This document shows positions 13,025 to 24,699 of a DNA stretch of 64,000 nucleotides, one piece after another (the first letter of the stretch is position 1; every line of letters begins with the position of its first letter). The stretch spans positions 124,001 to 188,000 of the forward strand of contig NW_026570334.1 in assembly GCF_019649055.1 (NCBI RefSeq), read 5' to 3'. This DNA is from Paramacrobiotus metropolitanus. Taxonomy: Eukaryota; Tardigrada; Eutardigrada; Parachela; Macrobiotidae. The notes under the pieces were generated by a model. It did no database searches and had not been told where the DNA came from. It saw nothing but the letters and a program-made list of their open reading frames with translations. A program made the position numbers and the translations under genes.

Positions 13025-14586
13025 CTATCCAGGTAAGGTGAGATTTGTTGCATCACCATATGTAATTTGCGAAGTAGATGTCAGAGTTTCGACTTTGAAC
13101 ATCAGCGTCTCCATATCTATTTTCATATCGTGCGTCTGGTAGATGAGCACTCCATAACCCAAAGCGATTCCGGCCAACTAATAATATCATGTGACCAAAT
13201 GACGACATCCATTAATTTCCTCATTGGAGAGTTATGCACGTTACTTACCGCGGGTACAAATTGCTTGTCGATTCGCAAAAATCCGCCGATGGTAACGGCG
13301 CGATCGTGCATGCTGCATAGCTCCAGCAGACGATCAAATTTGGCTTGCAATGGTTTACCGTAGAAATGGGTCCCGGTCTCGAAAAGCTGCTCTTGAAATA
13401 ACGATGCCTACATTTCCAAAGAAAATATGCGATCGTCAAGACATATTTCACTGGCACTTCAGCTTGCACATTTACACCACGAATCTGTTCGTTAGGCGTC
13501 ACATAGTTCATATACACCAGACTACCTCATCATAAACGAGTGGTAAATCTGTACTTCGATCACGATAAAATCGCTCTTTGCGGCGACCTTTCAGATATAC
13601 GAGTATTATTACGTTGTCATACATCATACCTCTTCGCTACAAGAAATCCCGATCCAGTACTTCATAATGGCGTTGGCAACCCCGACGCCGCCTACAATGT
13701 GCACGACACTTTCATCGACGATTTCGGTTAGACTCCGTTTCCCGGTATCCAAAAGCGTGACTAAGTAGCCAAATACAGCCGCCACACTAATGAGTTCCTT
13801 AATGAAAGTGATCAACAGAAACCAGGAAAATGCTCTGTCAGTGGCGCTGATTAGTAGCTGCAGGTGTCGATATTTCAACTCGATATTATCCAGTCCCGTT
13901 AAGGTGTTATCGGCTCGTTGGGCTAACTGGCGCACCTCCTTCCGTAGTCGATGGAACAGTCGTCGAACGCGCAACAGAGTGGCCAAAAACAAGCTTTGCG
14001 GGACAATTTCCGCATTGGCTGCCAATGCCATAGCGGCGAACATCGTGGCAGTGACTTGATAATTCTTCAGACGCACAACCGATAACATCGTCGATGTGGT
14101 GGACCAATCATAGTCGCGTTTCAAACGCATAAGATGGGTGTTCATCATATAAACTGTTACGATAAACGCAGCTATGTACAGCACATTCCATGTAATCAAA
14201 ATAACGTTTCCTAAGCTGAGTTTGCGGTCTGAAAAATAAGACGCCAGTGGAAGGAGTTTCTGCTGCAGTTTGGCTGTTTTTCTCGAGTTGCGGTTCAGTA
14301 CGATGATCAAGAGCACGGGCTGAAGAAACAAGTTAACCATAAATATTACGCGAATCAACGTGAAGAATTCCAGGTCTCGCAGATCGCTGCTATTGTTAGT
14401 GGTATACGCCACAATGGTGTTGACAACCCATATAAGTGGGACGCAACACAAGCAAAGGGACCAGCAGACCAGAAAGCGGCTTCTCTTGATCTTACAGAGT
14501 GGGACGTCTTTTTGAAGATCACCGAAGAGATATGGAAACAATCCCGACACTTGCATCCAGCGGAAGAAAAGCTTCAAGAACGGCAT
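13025..14586 (-). CDS. Gustatory-receptor-like 7TM chemoreceptor CR1
   Basis: Exons on the minus strand are 14586-13630, 13407-13249 and 13177-13025, all phase 0, giving 422 aa. I prefer the Met at 14586 (MPFLKLFFRWMQVSGLFPY) over 14604 because paralogues begin at this point. Exon 1 carries five to six hydrophobic spans and the family block LEFFTLIR. Exon 2 encodes RAVTIGGFLRIDKQFVPA, and exon 3 the last span LAGIALGYGVLIYQTHD. The arrangement of a GFFxID-type loop, a phase-0 intron and a TY-5x-Q-like TM7 (here GY-5x-Q) is that of the insect gustatory receptor family (7tm_7). It is expected to be a ligand-gated cation channel subunit in chemosensory cells; the ligand is unknown. It is closest to CR3 in this window and looks intact. 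Confidence 0.8.
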
Positions 14587-14784
14587 TTTCTTCAAGTACA
14601 GCACTTCTGCTAACGAAGTCCTCGACTACTGAAACAGGTTTCAGTGTGTTGCTAATAATGCCGCAAAGCAACCCTGCAAAATACTTTGTAATTCACTACG
14701 ATAATAAGCGGTAACGTTTGCGCAGATTAAGTACTTCATGCAATATTAAATACCTGTCATGCGACGCACGTCAATAAATGGCGA

Positions 14785-14805
14785 CCGCCTGTGTCCATAA
14801 TATGA
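14785..14805. promoter_or_regulatory. Shared upstream motif, copy 1
   Basis: A 21-bp sequence, ccgcctgtgtccataatatg plus a, sits about 200 bp upstream of CR1. Near-identical copies lie at 17043 and 24794, each upstream of a receptor gene or relic. Downstream companions like aatgtcaatcttgg recur as well. It may be a promoter element or simply duplicated flank. Confidence 0.4.
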
Positions 14806-14829
14806 GAAATCGAATGCTTATCGAAACTG

Positions 14830-16061
14830 ATCGATATTAGCAGCAATTAGCTGCCAATGTCAATCTTGGCTGAACACTGCGACATATACTGCAGACCGTA
14901 ATAGAGCGATACATGAAATTTCTCGTTACTAGTTGATACTGACCATGGTGAGAGTGTACTTGTGGGCGAGATCCTGCTTTCGTACTGCTTAACTGCTCGA
15001 CAGCCGGCAGACCCGATTGAGCCGGCTGTCGAGGAGATTATTTTTGATTGGCTGTCTGTAACTTTGTCATGACAGCTGCGTTTTTGTATTGCACGGAAAA
15101 CTTCCTCTACTTACCGCTTTTCTCGAGAATCTTACTGCTTCTATCCGGAACCAGAAATGATTAAGTATTCATGACATCGTCGCATCGATTACTGTAGTTG
15201 GCAATGTCAATCTCGGTGGAAAAGGGCGGCAGAGCACTGCATAAAATTATAAAAACGATACGGTTTCTCGTTGCTGCTGTGGATTATGCACCAATCAATA
15301 GTGAAAATGCAGGCATTTTTTGCAGCTTCTTTATTTTTAACAGCACTGTCGGTTTTCCATCAGCCGGCTCTTTTCACGGTACCGGCAGTACTTATACTCG
15401 GTATGTGAACTTAGCGCTGGCAGAAGCTAATTGTCACCCAGGCGGTAATTGTCTTCGAAACAGTTCTTTTTGACATATTATCATCAGTTTATCCGAAGGA
15501 AACCATAAGAGTCATGCACTACAAGGATCACGCTGAATGCAGTAAAAAATTTCAGTGTAGTCAGGTCGCTCTTGTTGGTGCTATGTTGGTGTAATGCAAT
15601 GTGCTGTGGTAACTGTAGACGTTGATGGTTTGATAATAATACTGCGCATCCTACTCGAACACCAACCAAATCGGCATATTCCGACATCTTAAGAGTCAAA
15701 ATCGTTCGTTATTTCACAAACACATAGGTTACGTTATTGGGCAGACAATGCAGTCAACGGCTAATTTCTTTCTAGCTCGTAAAGGAAGACAATAAATCCA
15801 CTGCAGCTTAGCAGAATCTGTGTGACAGAATAGCTGGTTTATGTATTATTGGTTGAGGTCATTCAAATATTGAAATGCTCTTTCACAGTAACTGTCTAGG
15901 ACGTTGCAGTAGGCCACGAGTAATTCTTCATGCACCTGCACAGCTTGTCAGCCTAAAACCGAATTTAAAGCTGTTTCGCAATGCCAAAGTACATGTACAA
16001 ATTTTATCTGTATCCATTTAGAAATTTATCAGTACAGCAGTATGCGTAAAAAAGTACCGTT
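14830..16061. other. Intergenic with duplicated flank pieces
   Basis: No gene is seen. Short stretches resemble other intergenic parts of the cluster: 15190-15245 resembles 14850-14880, and the gctgtct-to-gacagctgcg stretch near 15050 resembles 17270-17305 and 29090-29115. Part of this is debris of earlier duplications. Confidence 0.4.
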
Positions 16062-17028
16062 TTAGTTACTGTAATCGTAAGTGGAGATTAATAATATGAG
16101 ATCCCATATAAACCCGTGAACTTCATACATGCAGGCACGAATCAACTCTTCGAAGCGTCCCACATATGTTAGCCAAGTGCACCAAGATATCACATGCAAG
16201 GAACGTACGCCAGAACAAAATGATAACCGTATTGTTGTATTCACTGAATGCACTGCATATCCGTGTGCGCAGCTCGCGAAATTTCCAAATCTTCTCCGCA
16301 TATGGTGATGATATCAGACGTTTCTTTTCTAGTTCCCCAACAGCATTGTCCACGCTTAACGCAGCACTGAAGAGCGGTAGTGAGTGCGTATACGGTATAC
16401 CACACGCACCCTGCAGATAACAGCTATCGATGCAATCTGCAGAAATTTCCCGGAGGTGTACGAAGGAAATGCGATGATTATGCCAGAGGCGATCTTGTTC
16501 TTACCGGCATTATCCATTGCGGCACATGAAATGGTTTTAGCGTAATACTTGCATACCGTTCTAAATCCTCGTTATCACGGTTAAGGCCTAACACTCGGAA
16601 CCAAAAATAGCGTAGGGAAATAAAGAGCACCATGGTTAGGTAAAAGGCACGTTTGATTCAAAAGGTCAATGGTACTTTTGCTAACTCTTCGTATTTCTTG
16701 CTGTTGATTTGCTTGGTGAAATCGCTAATGATCTCTTTTAGCCACGGAGCGTTACGGTCCACTAGATAAACGAGTGCACATCCAGCAACGCTTTCGACTA
16801 TCCAACGGTGATGATAGATAATCTGACAAACGGCACCGCGTTCGACTACCCAAAGCGAAAAAAAGTTGATAGATAATCTGTAGAACCGGCGACCCCGGAA
16901 AAACCTTTTGTAGCGGACACATGGCTGATCATAGCGGCGACATCGTCGTTTACCAGCACGGAAACAGATGCGAGAAAAAGCAGCAAAAGCGCAACCGAGC
17001 AGCTGTTAAAGCTCTCTGGTTGGCGCAC
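16062..17028 (-). pseudogene. Decayed receptor-like gene of a second type
   Basis: Reading the minus strand, protein-like segments follow one another with breaks between them. A hydrophobic start lies near 17028 (SCSVALLLLFLASVSVLV), then VAGCALVYLVDRNAPWLKEI interrupted by a stop, then YLTMVLFISLRYFWFRVLGL, GIIIAFPSYTSGKFLQIASI, and finally KIWKFRELRTRICSAFSEYN followed by a hydrophobic span. The order of hydrophobic spans and the charged loop before the last span are receptor-like. It lacks the GYGxLIYQ ending and the LEFFTLIR block, so it is not a simple copy of CR1-CR12. I take it as a degenerate gene of another chemoreceptor subfamily; that is inference. Confidence 0.4.
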
Positions 17029-17042
17029 GTCAGTTCCTATTA

Positions 17043-17063
17043 CCGCCTGTGTCCATAATACGA
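17043..17063. promoter_or_regulatory. Shared upstream motif, copy 2
   Basis: ccgcctgtgtccataatacg plus a lies just upstream of the decayed receptor-like gene ending at 17028. It differs from copy 1 by one base. Confidence 0.4.
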
Positions 17064-17219
17064 AATCGAAACCAACTGATCGACATTAGCGGCAAGAAAC
17101 TGCCAGTGTCAAACTTGGAGACACTGCGACGTATCTTTGATGCAGAAATTCTATACTCAGCAGAGATGCGGCTTCCTGTTTCTGTTGTTTCTAGTTCATA
17201 CTGCAAATTCAGGAGTTTA

Positions 17220-17549
17220 AAGCTTGGTTATTTTCAACGATAACCGGCTGTAGCGCAAATTATTCAGTGTGATTCGCTGTCCCTATCTTTGTCATAACAG
17301 CTGCTTGATGGTATCAGTACTGAACAGTGCCTGGCATTGTTTCTAGAAATTAGTTAGACCGATTGGCGGGATTGTGGAAGAGGCAATGGTGAAAATATGA
17401 AACCAGAAAACATAACGTAATGCCTAATACGTATACGAACTATCAAAACTATGTATTCGATCTAATGTGGGAAAGGGCTTCTGCTCCAGTTTAAAATGTC
17501 CGGCACAAATCGAATCACGCCGACGATAGCGATGTCCGTCATACTAATT
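17220..17549. repeat. Duplicated 3' flank shared with CR5
   Basis: This stretch aligns by eye with about 29050-29386 downstream of CR5. Shared landmarks include cagctgcttg, ttagttagac, atgtatacgaactatcaaa-like sequence and the gggaaag block. It shows that CR2 and CR5 were duplicated together with their 3' flanks. Confidence 0.6.
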
Positions 17550-19018
17550 TTATAAAGCGCTAACCACGGTAAGATTTCCTAGCCGTGATACGAACGCTGT
17601 GAAATCAGCGCTGGAAAGCAACGCCCGCATATCCGCTTTCATATCATGCGTCTGATAGATGAGAATTCCGTAGCCCAGAAGGAGCCCGGCAACCTACACA
17701 CCAAGTAATACAAGACAAATTCAGTTCTATTTTATTTTACTGTGTCTCCGTGGTCCAGGATGAACTCGTTTGCACGCTTACCGTTGGCACAAACTGTTTG
17801 TCAATGCTGAAAAATCCTCCAGTTGTTATAACGCAATCATGCTCGGTGCACAGTGACAGCAGCCGGTCAAATTTCCCTTGCAGAGAAGTTCCGTAAAATT
17901 GGTGAAAATGAGTTCCACTGCGAAAAGTTGTTGTCGCAGCAATATTACCTGGATGGCGGAGAATTCGGAAAAATTTAATAGTCAGTTTTGGTTGCTTATC
18001 GTAACAGTCAGCGGTCACAGCATACACTACTAAAAAACACTGAAAATGTTACTGTAGATACCTCTTCATTGCACCGAATGACGGTCCAGTATTTCAGGAA
18101 GGCATTCAAAATCACAACGCTGCCCACAATGCGCACGACATTCTCATCCACCGCCTCCGTCATGGTCTTCTGTCCGACATCCAGCAGCGTGAACAAGTAG
18201 CCCATCAATGCCGCAAACGCGACCAGTTCTTTCACAAAGACCAACAACAAAAATCCCGAAAATGCCTTATCAGCGTCCGTTATTAGTAACTGCAACCGGC
18301 GATACTCTAGTTCCACATCTATCAACTGAACTGTGACTTTTTCTGTGTCCGTTTTCTCCTGCACCATGCGTTGGAGTTGATGTCTTAACGTGCAAAATCC
18401 CGCGCGAACGTCCTGAAGAACCGCTAGCAAAATTGTCTGTGGGATAATTTCGCAGCAGGATGCATATCCCGCTGCCACCATGTACAGAGCGCATCCTGCA
18501 TATGGCGGAATTTCCAGAGGAGTAAACAGTGTGAGCGTTATAGGTGAGGCCCAGCTAAATCTGTTAAAACTGACGATAGTACTAAACAAAGCATGAACAG
18601 CCCCAAAGGAAACCAGTACCAACAACCCATCCCAGATGAACAGTAAGCGGTAGCGGCTAACAGGAACTGCCACCCAGCCAGCAGCTGTTCTCGGTGTCAT
18701 CAGGTTTTGGTAAAAAACCATCAGCTGAGTAGAAGAGAGATTAAAGACAACAACAAGGAGCGCAGGCTGAAGGTACAGGCTAAGCATGAAGATCATGCGG
18801 ATCAGTGTAAAGAACTCCAGCGTGGCCAAATCGCTCCCGCTGAAGCTAATGCACACACTGATGCTATTGATCAAGGGAGCGAGGGAAATGCAGCCCAGGC
18901 CGATCGACCACAGAGTCAGCAGGCGGCTTCGTTTAGCATTTAGTCGAAGCGAGTGCAAGCGATATGGAAACAATCCGACAAGCTGCATCCAACGAAACAA
19001 CGCCCGGAATAACGACAT
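17550..19018 (-). pseudogene. Chemoreceptor CR2, intact exon 1, frameshifted exon 2
   Basis: Exon 1 (19018-18062, 957 nt) is fully open and starts MSLFRALFRWMQLVGLFPYR. It has all the expected spans and ends at the conserved GAAGAG|GT donor. Exon 2 (17948-17782) is 167 nt where every other copy has 159. Compared with CR5 it lacks one T in a T-run and gains about nine bases shortly after. The phase-0 reading from exon 1 therefore loses the conserved GGFFSIDKQFVP frame, which exists only in another phase. Exon 3 (17693-17550) is intact and nearly identical to CR5. No alternative acceptor that restores phase is visible. It is either a young pseudogene or an assembly error. Confidence 0.7.
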
Positions 19019-21090
19019 TATTGTGGCCGTTCGATTATCGACTGGTTAACACCGACTCAACAGGAAGTTGCCGTTTCAGACTAACAGTAAAATTCCCTAG
19101 TTTACATGGATGTGAATACCTGCAGGAGATCCGGTGGGCAGGTGGTTGTCATACATCCGAAGCAAATCCAGACAACAATAGCAACGCGTTTATATATACA
19201 ATATCACCTGTCAAGTAAACAATATGACGGAAAGCTGCATAGATATACTGTACTTAATAGCCTTCCGCGAGGTGATTTCATCCGTTGATCAATTCGGTCG
19301 TTGAATATTGCCGTACGTCAGATAATCACTGGCTTTTGTAGAAGATGCGTCCCTGATACCTTCTAATCTCAATAGAAAGGTCAAGCATGATGCATCCATA
19401 TTGTAAATGATTTTTTGCTACAGTACTCTGTAAGTACTTGAAAGACGTTACAAAACACAAGACATGCAAAATTAGCACTCCCATTTAACAATTTCCAAGG
19501 TCACGCAAATGTAGAGAATTGAACCTTGGCCATGCGTTAACTGTGACGACATGCTGGTACATTTCCAGTATAACGATGGGGATTCTATAACAAACACTGT
19601 CAACAGACTGTCACTGAAATATTATTGGTCGACCGCGTGCGTTACGTGTTTCTGCCCAGAATACGAAACTGAATACCGAACCATGGCATCAACCACTCTA
19701 ACTGCCATGCCGGCAGCGAACTGCATAAACATCATGAAACCGATTTGGTGTTTTGCTACTTCTGTTGAATATGTACATATCGATACTGGAAACGTAGACA
19801 TTTCTTTCGAGCCACCAGTTCTTTCACGGTAGTTTATTCTTTCATGTTCTACATGCTCACTTAAGGAAAGTATCCCGGTACACGGTACCAAATTCGTGTA
19901 CAGATACATGCACAAATATGTAGATGACATTCTGCAGCTACTGTAGATGATTTGTATACATTAGCGTGAAAATCGTTTGTGCGCGCAACATCCGGTTCGG
20001 GAGTCATGACAGCAAGAAATTGAGTTACGTATAAGTGGAACTGTGGAAGTGTACTGTAGATGACTCATCTGTATTCTGTCCATTATCTAGTGCTAGCGTC
20101 CAGTGCTACACTTTAATGCTCAGATATATTTAATTATGTTCAGCTGCCATACTCATTCTAGACGGCCGAATTATGTACAGCATTCTGTCATAAACGACCA
20201 TTTAAACTCGTGGAGAGAATAATGTGGTTGAGGAACAGAACTGTTAACCACAAGCGCATCGCACCGCAAGCGCAGTTTGAAATTTAAGTTGCACGAGGGA
20301 TATCAGACAATGCTTCGAACAACATGATTCGGATTATAGTCATATTGGTCTTGTTATTGACGAGGGCTAATGAAACATATTACGCGTTATTTTTCTGGCT
20401 TTATGCGCTATAACTACCTTATTATCATCAGTGTCATACACGAAAAATGCAGGAAATGTTTCCGTATTAAGTTGTTAAATCAAAACTTGAGGTGGCCTAA
20501 CCTTTTGCCACAATTACTGTCCGAGACAGGGTATATAAAAATGTTCTGTTGGCTACGCTATAAAATTGCTTTCGCACCCAGTGAATTGGCAATGAAATAA
20601 TTGGAATCTCCTAAATTCTACAACCCAAGGGAACTGTATTTGAAATTATTCGTTGCGCTAATAGGTTTTCAACGTTTGAGCAAAAAAAGATTTCTAGCAA
20701 TTCATGAAAAATTTTAATTGTGAGCATCAGAAAGGTACGCTTGAGTCGAGCGTTTACCGGCAAAAACGCGTCTGCCTACATTGAAATCCACTCCAGTCGG
20801 TGGCGGCAAGCTGCAGTCCAAGCAAAAAGCAGATTTTTTGTGATTCCTGTAGGTGGTGTTACCAGTGAAATCATTTCCATTCCGCTCTTCTGCGAAGGTT
20901 AAATATCAAGTGCTTTTAGAAGGTATATCGGTGCAATGCTACCGTGCTCAATCAACAAAAATTACCGATTCTTCTCAGTAAGCACTAAGCTGGATAAGGC
21001 ATTTTACCGGAAAATATTTCGAGTGGTTCGAGGGAATTTCGAGTGGTTTGAGGAAATAGTGTCATGACTGCAAGATCTACGATCTGAAAA
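19019..21090. other. Intergenic, no gene seen
   Basis: About 2 kb between CR2 and the double-psi beta-barrel gene. Frames are short and not protein-like. Confidence 0.45.
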
Positions 21091-21091
21091 G

Positions 21092-21098
21092 CTATATA
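21092..21098 (+). promoter_or_regulatory. TATA box of the secreted barrel protein gene
   Basis: A clean tatataa-type element (gctatataag) lies about 100 bp upstream of the ATG at 21201, which leaves room for a short 5' leader. It is the best core-promoter match among the small genes here. Confidence 0.55.
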
Positions 21099-21200
21099 AG
21101 CATCAATATTTTCCTTTAGTAACAGTAACAAAAGTTCTGCTTTAACAAGCCCCACGATTGATTCTGTACTTTATCCATATTCAACCTTTTTTTCTCTAAA

Positions 21201-21575
21201 ATGGCCGCTCGTTTTCTTTTCGCCGTTGCTGTGTTTGCAGGTTTGTGTGCGGTTGCACTGAGTTTCCAGGGTAAAGCGACGTTCTACCTTCCGGCGATGG
21301 GAGCCTGCGGAAAGGTCAACCACGAAGACGAGATGGTGATGGCCGTCAGCAAGCATCAGTACGGAGAGCACAAGAATCCCAACAAGGCACCCGTCTGCGG
21401 CAAGTGCGCCCTGGTCAAAGATGTGGAGTCCGGAAAGCAGGTCAAGGTCAAGGTGGTCGACCGCTGCGAGGGATGTGCCAGTGGCGCCATCGATCTGTCC
21501 CCGGCTGCCTTTGAGTCGCTGGCTCCCAAGGACCTCGGTGTCACCCAGGTCACCTGGAATTACGTGAAATGCTAG
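21201..21575 (+). CDS. Secreted RlpA-like double-psi beta-barrel protein
   Basis: A single uninterrupted 124-aa frame. Residues 1-21 form a signal peptide (MAARFLFAVAVFAGLCAVALS). The mature ~100 residues are one double-psi beta-barrel domain of the RlpA/expansin/barwin type: KATFYLPAMGACG at the start, then APVCGKCALV, then VKVVDRCEGCASGAIDLSP with the conserved Asp-Arg-Cys and Asp, ending TWNYVKC. Six Cys suggest three disulfides. Such stand-alone domains are common in fungi and bacteria, where some bind cell-wall polymers or inhibit papain-like proteases. There is no expansin carbohydrate-binding domain. It is intronless and more GC-rich than its surroundings, with its own TATA box and a downstream aataaa. 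It is unrelated to the receptors around it. Horizontal origin is possible but not shown. The fold call is strong; the activity is unknown. Confidence 0.85.
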   Translation: MAARFLFAVAVFAGLCAVALSFQGKATFYLPAMGACGKVNHEDEMVMAVSKHQYGEHKNPNKAPVCGKCALVKDVESGKQVKVKVVDRCEGCASGAIDLSPAAFESLAPKDLGVTQVTWNYVKC

Positions 21576-21865
21576 GTTCGCTGTGATTTGCCACGTTTCT
21601 TCCATGTTTTTTTATTCTTCTGCTAGATGCGTGTTATGTTCCAATGTGGCTACTCTGCCGCTTTTAATACTAGCGCTTTTTCCGTTTTTCCGCCCTTATA
21701 ATTTTTTTATTTTTTGCATTCTAGATAGCATGCGAAGATTAAGAACTGGCAAACAGTAACAAAATATTAGAAACGAAACGCCTCCATTTATGCTTCTATC
21801 GGGCAAGGTATCCAGTACCCAACATAATAAGTAGCAAAGAGAAGTGTCTCCCCAAGATGCATTCA

Positions 21866-21871
21866 AATAAA
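21866..21871 (+). terminator. Candidate polyadenylation signal
   Basis: An aataaa hexamer (in ttcaaataaaaaccc) about 290 bp after the stop of the barrel protein gene. It is the first canonical hexamer downstream. Confidence 0.4.
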
Positions 21872-22748
21872 AACCCAGGCTGTTGGGCTGGTAAAAACTA
21901 GAGATATATTAAGTATTGGTTTACGTAAACTTCAGGGTACGCGCAAGACAGAAAACATAATTCTGTTAAACGTTTAAACTGCAAGATGTCAACTCAGTAT
22001 CAACCAACGGTCTATGTAATCGAACAAGAGTTTTCAGCAGCCCAAATGTCCACTTTCCTGCCGCAAGGCAAACATTGTGACTAGTGTTTCCTTCAAAAGT
22101 AGAGAAAACCCAGACACGGAAGCTATGACAAGCTAGAGGTTTGCAGTAGCATAAAGAAACCGATGCTGTCGAGCTGTAATTAATGATGCAAATAAGGGCA
22201 TAGTAAATGTCTACTTGCATGACGCGAAGCAGGCAGTGCTACGTATTAATTCGTTCAAACGATAGTAAAAACAACGGAAGCTATAAAAAGTGCATAAAAG
22301 AACAAAGAAAACGAAAGTAGTGCAGTGTGCATGCCATGTATTAAACAGCATTGGTATAATATATTATCGTAACTTTATTGTGTCTTGTTGGTCAAAAAAC
22401 TACTGGCTGCATGGAAGCTGAGGAATCGTTACTAGCGAGAACATGGATAACAGAAGAAGGTTGATAAGAAGACAATGACAAAAGACAAAAAAAGGAAATT
22501 ATTGGAAGGGCAGGATACACATTACTTCATGTACTATAAACCTTCATTCAGGTTACAAGAGAAGGCGCTGATTCGTTCTTGTACGAATACACTAAGTAGC
22601 CTTTCTGTATTTGTTACACGAACTGCAGCTAATATAGTGAAATTGCAAATTATGAGTAGCAGTACTGCATGACCGCTGTAGCTACATGGATGTACAGAGT
22701 ATTAGGTTACGAATTACGAATCTTCAGTACAATAAAAGAACAATAGTT
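21872..22748. other. Intergenic, no gene seen
   Basis: Between the barrel gene's 3' end and the CR3 stop. AT-rich, with no supported frame. Confidence 0.45.
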
Positions 22749-24305
22749 CTATATCTGTCCCGATAGGGTGAGATTTGCACCGACGCCTTGTGCCAATTGC
22801 GACGCAGAAGACAGGGATTTCATTTGGATCATCAGGGTCTGCATATCCACTTTCATATCGTGCGTCTGGTAGATGAGCACTCCATAACCCAGAACGATGC
22901 CGGCCAGCTAGTACAGTCAAATCAATATCAAAGAATCCAATTTAATACATACATATTTCGGTTGTATAGAGTTTTCGATTGAGACATACCGCGGGTATGA
23001 ACAGCTTGTCGATTCTTCGAAATCCTCCTATTGTAACGGCGCCATCATGAGCGCTGCACATCTCCCTCAGACGATCGAATTTGGCCTGCAGCGGCCTACC
23101 GTAGAAGTGGGTTCCGGTCTTGAAAAGCTGCTTTTGGAGTAACGTCATCTAAATTTGGGAGGAAACATTTATGTATAGACACATAAGTGTGGTCAAATAC
23201 ATATATGTGCTTGACAACTTTATACATATGTCGGTAAATTAATTCTTCCTCCCTAAATATGTATTAGCAAAATAAGCTGACAAGTAAAAGCCCTTGAATC
23301 ACCCGTTAATATAACACTTTTGGCGATGCTTTACCTCTTCGTGACAAGAAATTCCAGTCCAGTACTTTGCCATCGCATTGCAATTCCGACCCCACCGATA
23401 ATCTGCACGACACTCTGATCGATAACTTCGGTCAAGCTCCGCGTGTCGGCATCAAACAGCGTAAATAAGTAGCCAAAAATAGCTTCCAGACTTACGATAT
23501 CTTTAATGAATGTTATTAGCAGGAACCCGGCGAAAGCTTTATCTGTAGCGTTCAACAGTAGCTGCAGGCGCCGGTATTCCAACTCGATTTTATCCAGTTC
23601 TACTACAGCATGATCGTCGGAGCCTTTGACTAACTGACGAATGCCCTTCCGTAATCGAAGTAATAACCGTCGAACATGGAGCAAAATCCGTAATAACAGG
23701 CTCTGCGCGACGATTTCCGCGTTGGCTGCCAGTCCCATAGCGATAAACATAGTGACAGCGACCTGATAAATCTGCAGACTTGCAACGCCAAAAAACGGCA
23801 CTATGGTGAACCAGTCATTGTCTTGTTTCAAGTGAATAATGCGGACGTTCATAATGTAAGCCGTCACAAAAAATGCCGTAATGTACAACAAGTTCCAGAT
23901 AAATAAGAAAACGTTTGCTAAGCGAAATCGGTCTGACAACTCCGACGAGAAGGCAGTGGGCGCGTGCGCGCAGAGCTTCTGACCCAGCTTCATCAGTTTT
24001 TTAGAGCCAAAGTTCAATACGGTGGTAAGGAGCACTGGTTGTAAAAACACATTAACCATAAATATTATGCGAATCAACGTGAAGAATTCCAAGTTTTGTA
24101 GATTTCGTTGATTGTTCGTGGTATATGCCAGAATGGTATTGATGACCAATGTCAGCGACACACAGCACAAGAAAATGGACCAGAGGATCAGAAGGCGACT
24201 TCTTTCTATTTTACAGATTGTGCCTCCTTCTTGAACGACGCTAAATCGATAAGGAAACAACCCAGATATTTGCATCCAGCGATAGAGCAACCGCAAGAAT
24301 GACAT
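22749..24305 (-). pseudogene. Chemoreceptor CR3 with one-base deletion late in exon 1
   Basis: Exons are 24305-23335 (971 nt), 23148-22990 (159 nt) and 22907-22749 (159 nt). The start MSFLRLLYRWMQISGLFPY and the TM7 exon LAGIVLGYGVLIYQTHD are intact and most like CR1. Near 23383 the frame shifts: reading on gives an unrelated tail and a stop inside the usual donor. Reading with one extra base restores the family block (KYWTGIS..HEE) up to a normal GAAGAG|GTAAAG donor. Exon 1 is one short of a multiple of three, unlike intact copies. Everything else is preserved, so the lesion is recent or a sequencing error. If real, the product loses TM6-TM7 and cannot function. Confidence 0.75.
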
Positions 24306-24699
24306 TCTGGCCGTTTATCGCAGAACCCAAATGCTTTGCGGTAACCTTTTGCAGGCCGTTTCGGTGTCTGGCAAGTAAGTCAGCAGAAAATAAGCCCTCG
24401 TTTAAAAAAATTCATTAGTTGCACACCAATCGCATCTGCAACAACTTCCTGCCAGGAAAAAAACTTGAATGAAAGAATGATAAGGAGGAACGTCAAAGCC
24501 ATGAAAATAATATGCTTCCTCCTACGAAGTTCTGTAAAACGGTTCTCCTTCTCTGTGTCTGATGCTCGGAAGGCTGCATGCAGAGAAGCGCTTGTTATGT
24601 GCTTACGAACTTCCTCGTTCCGATCTCTCCTATCACATAAAACAAATATGGTGTATTTAACTGCGTATTTATTTAACAAATGTCCAAATGTCTGCTGAG

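Noticed and set aside
21171-21605. 144-codon minus-strand frame
   Set aside because: Antisense shadow of the double-psi beta-barrel gene.
24380-24679. 99-codon minus-strand frame with one hydrophobic span
   Set aside because: Low complexity at the end, no recognised family, and it sits in the CR3 upstream region. A tail-anchored micro-protein cannot be excluded but is not supported.
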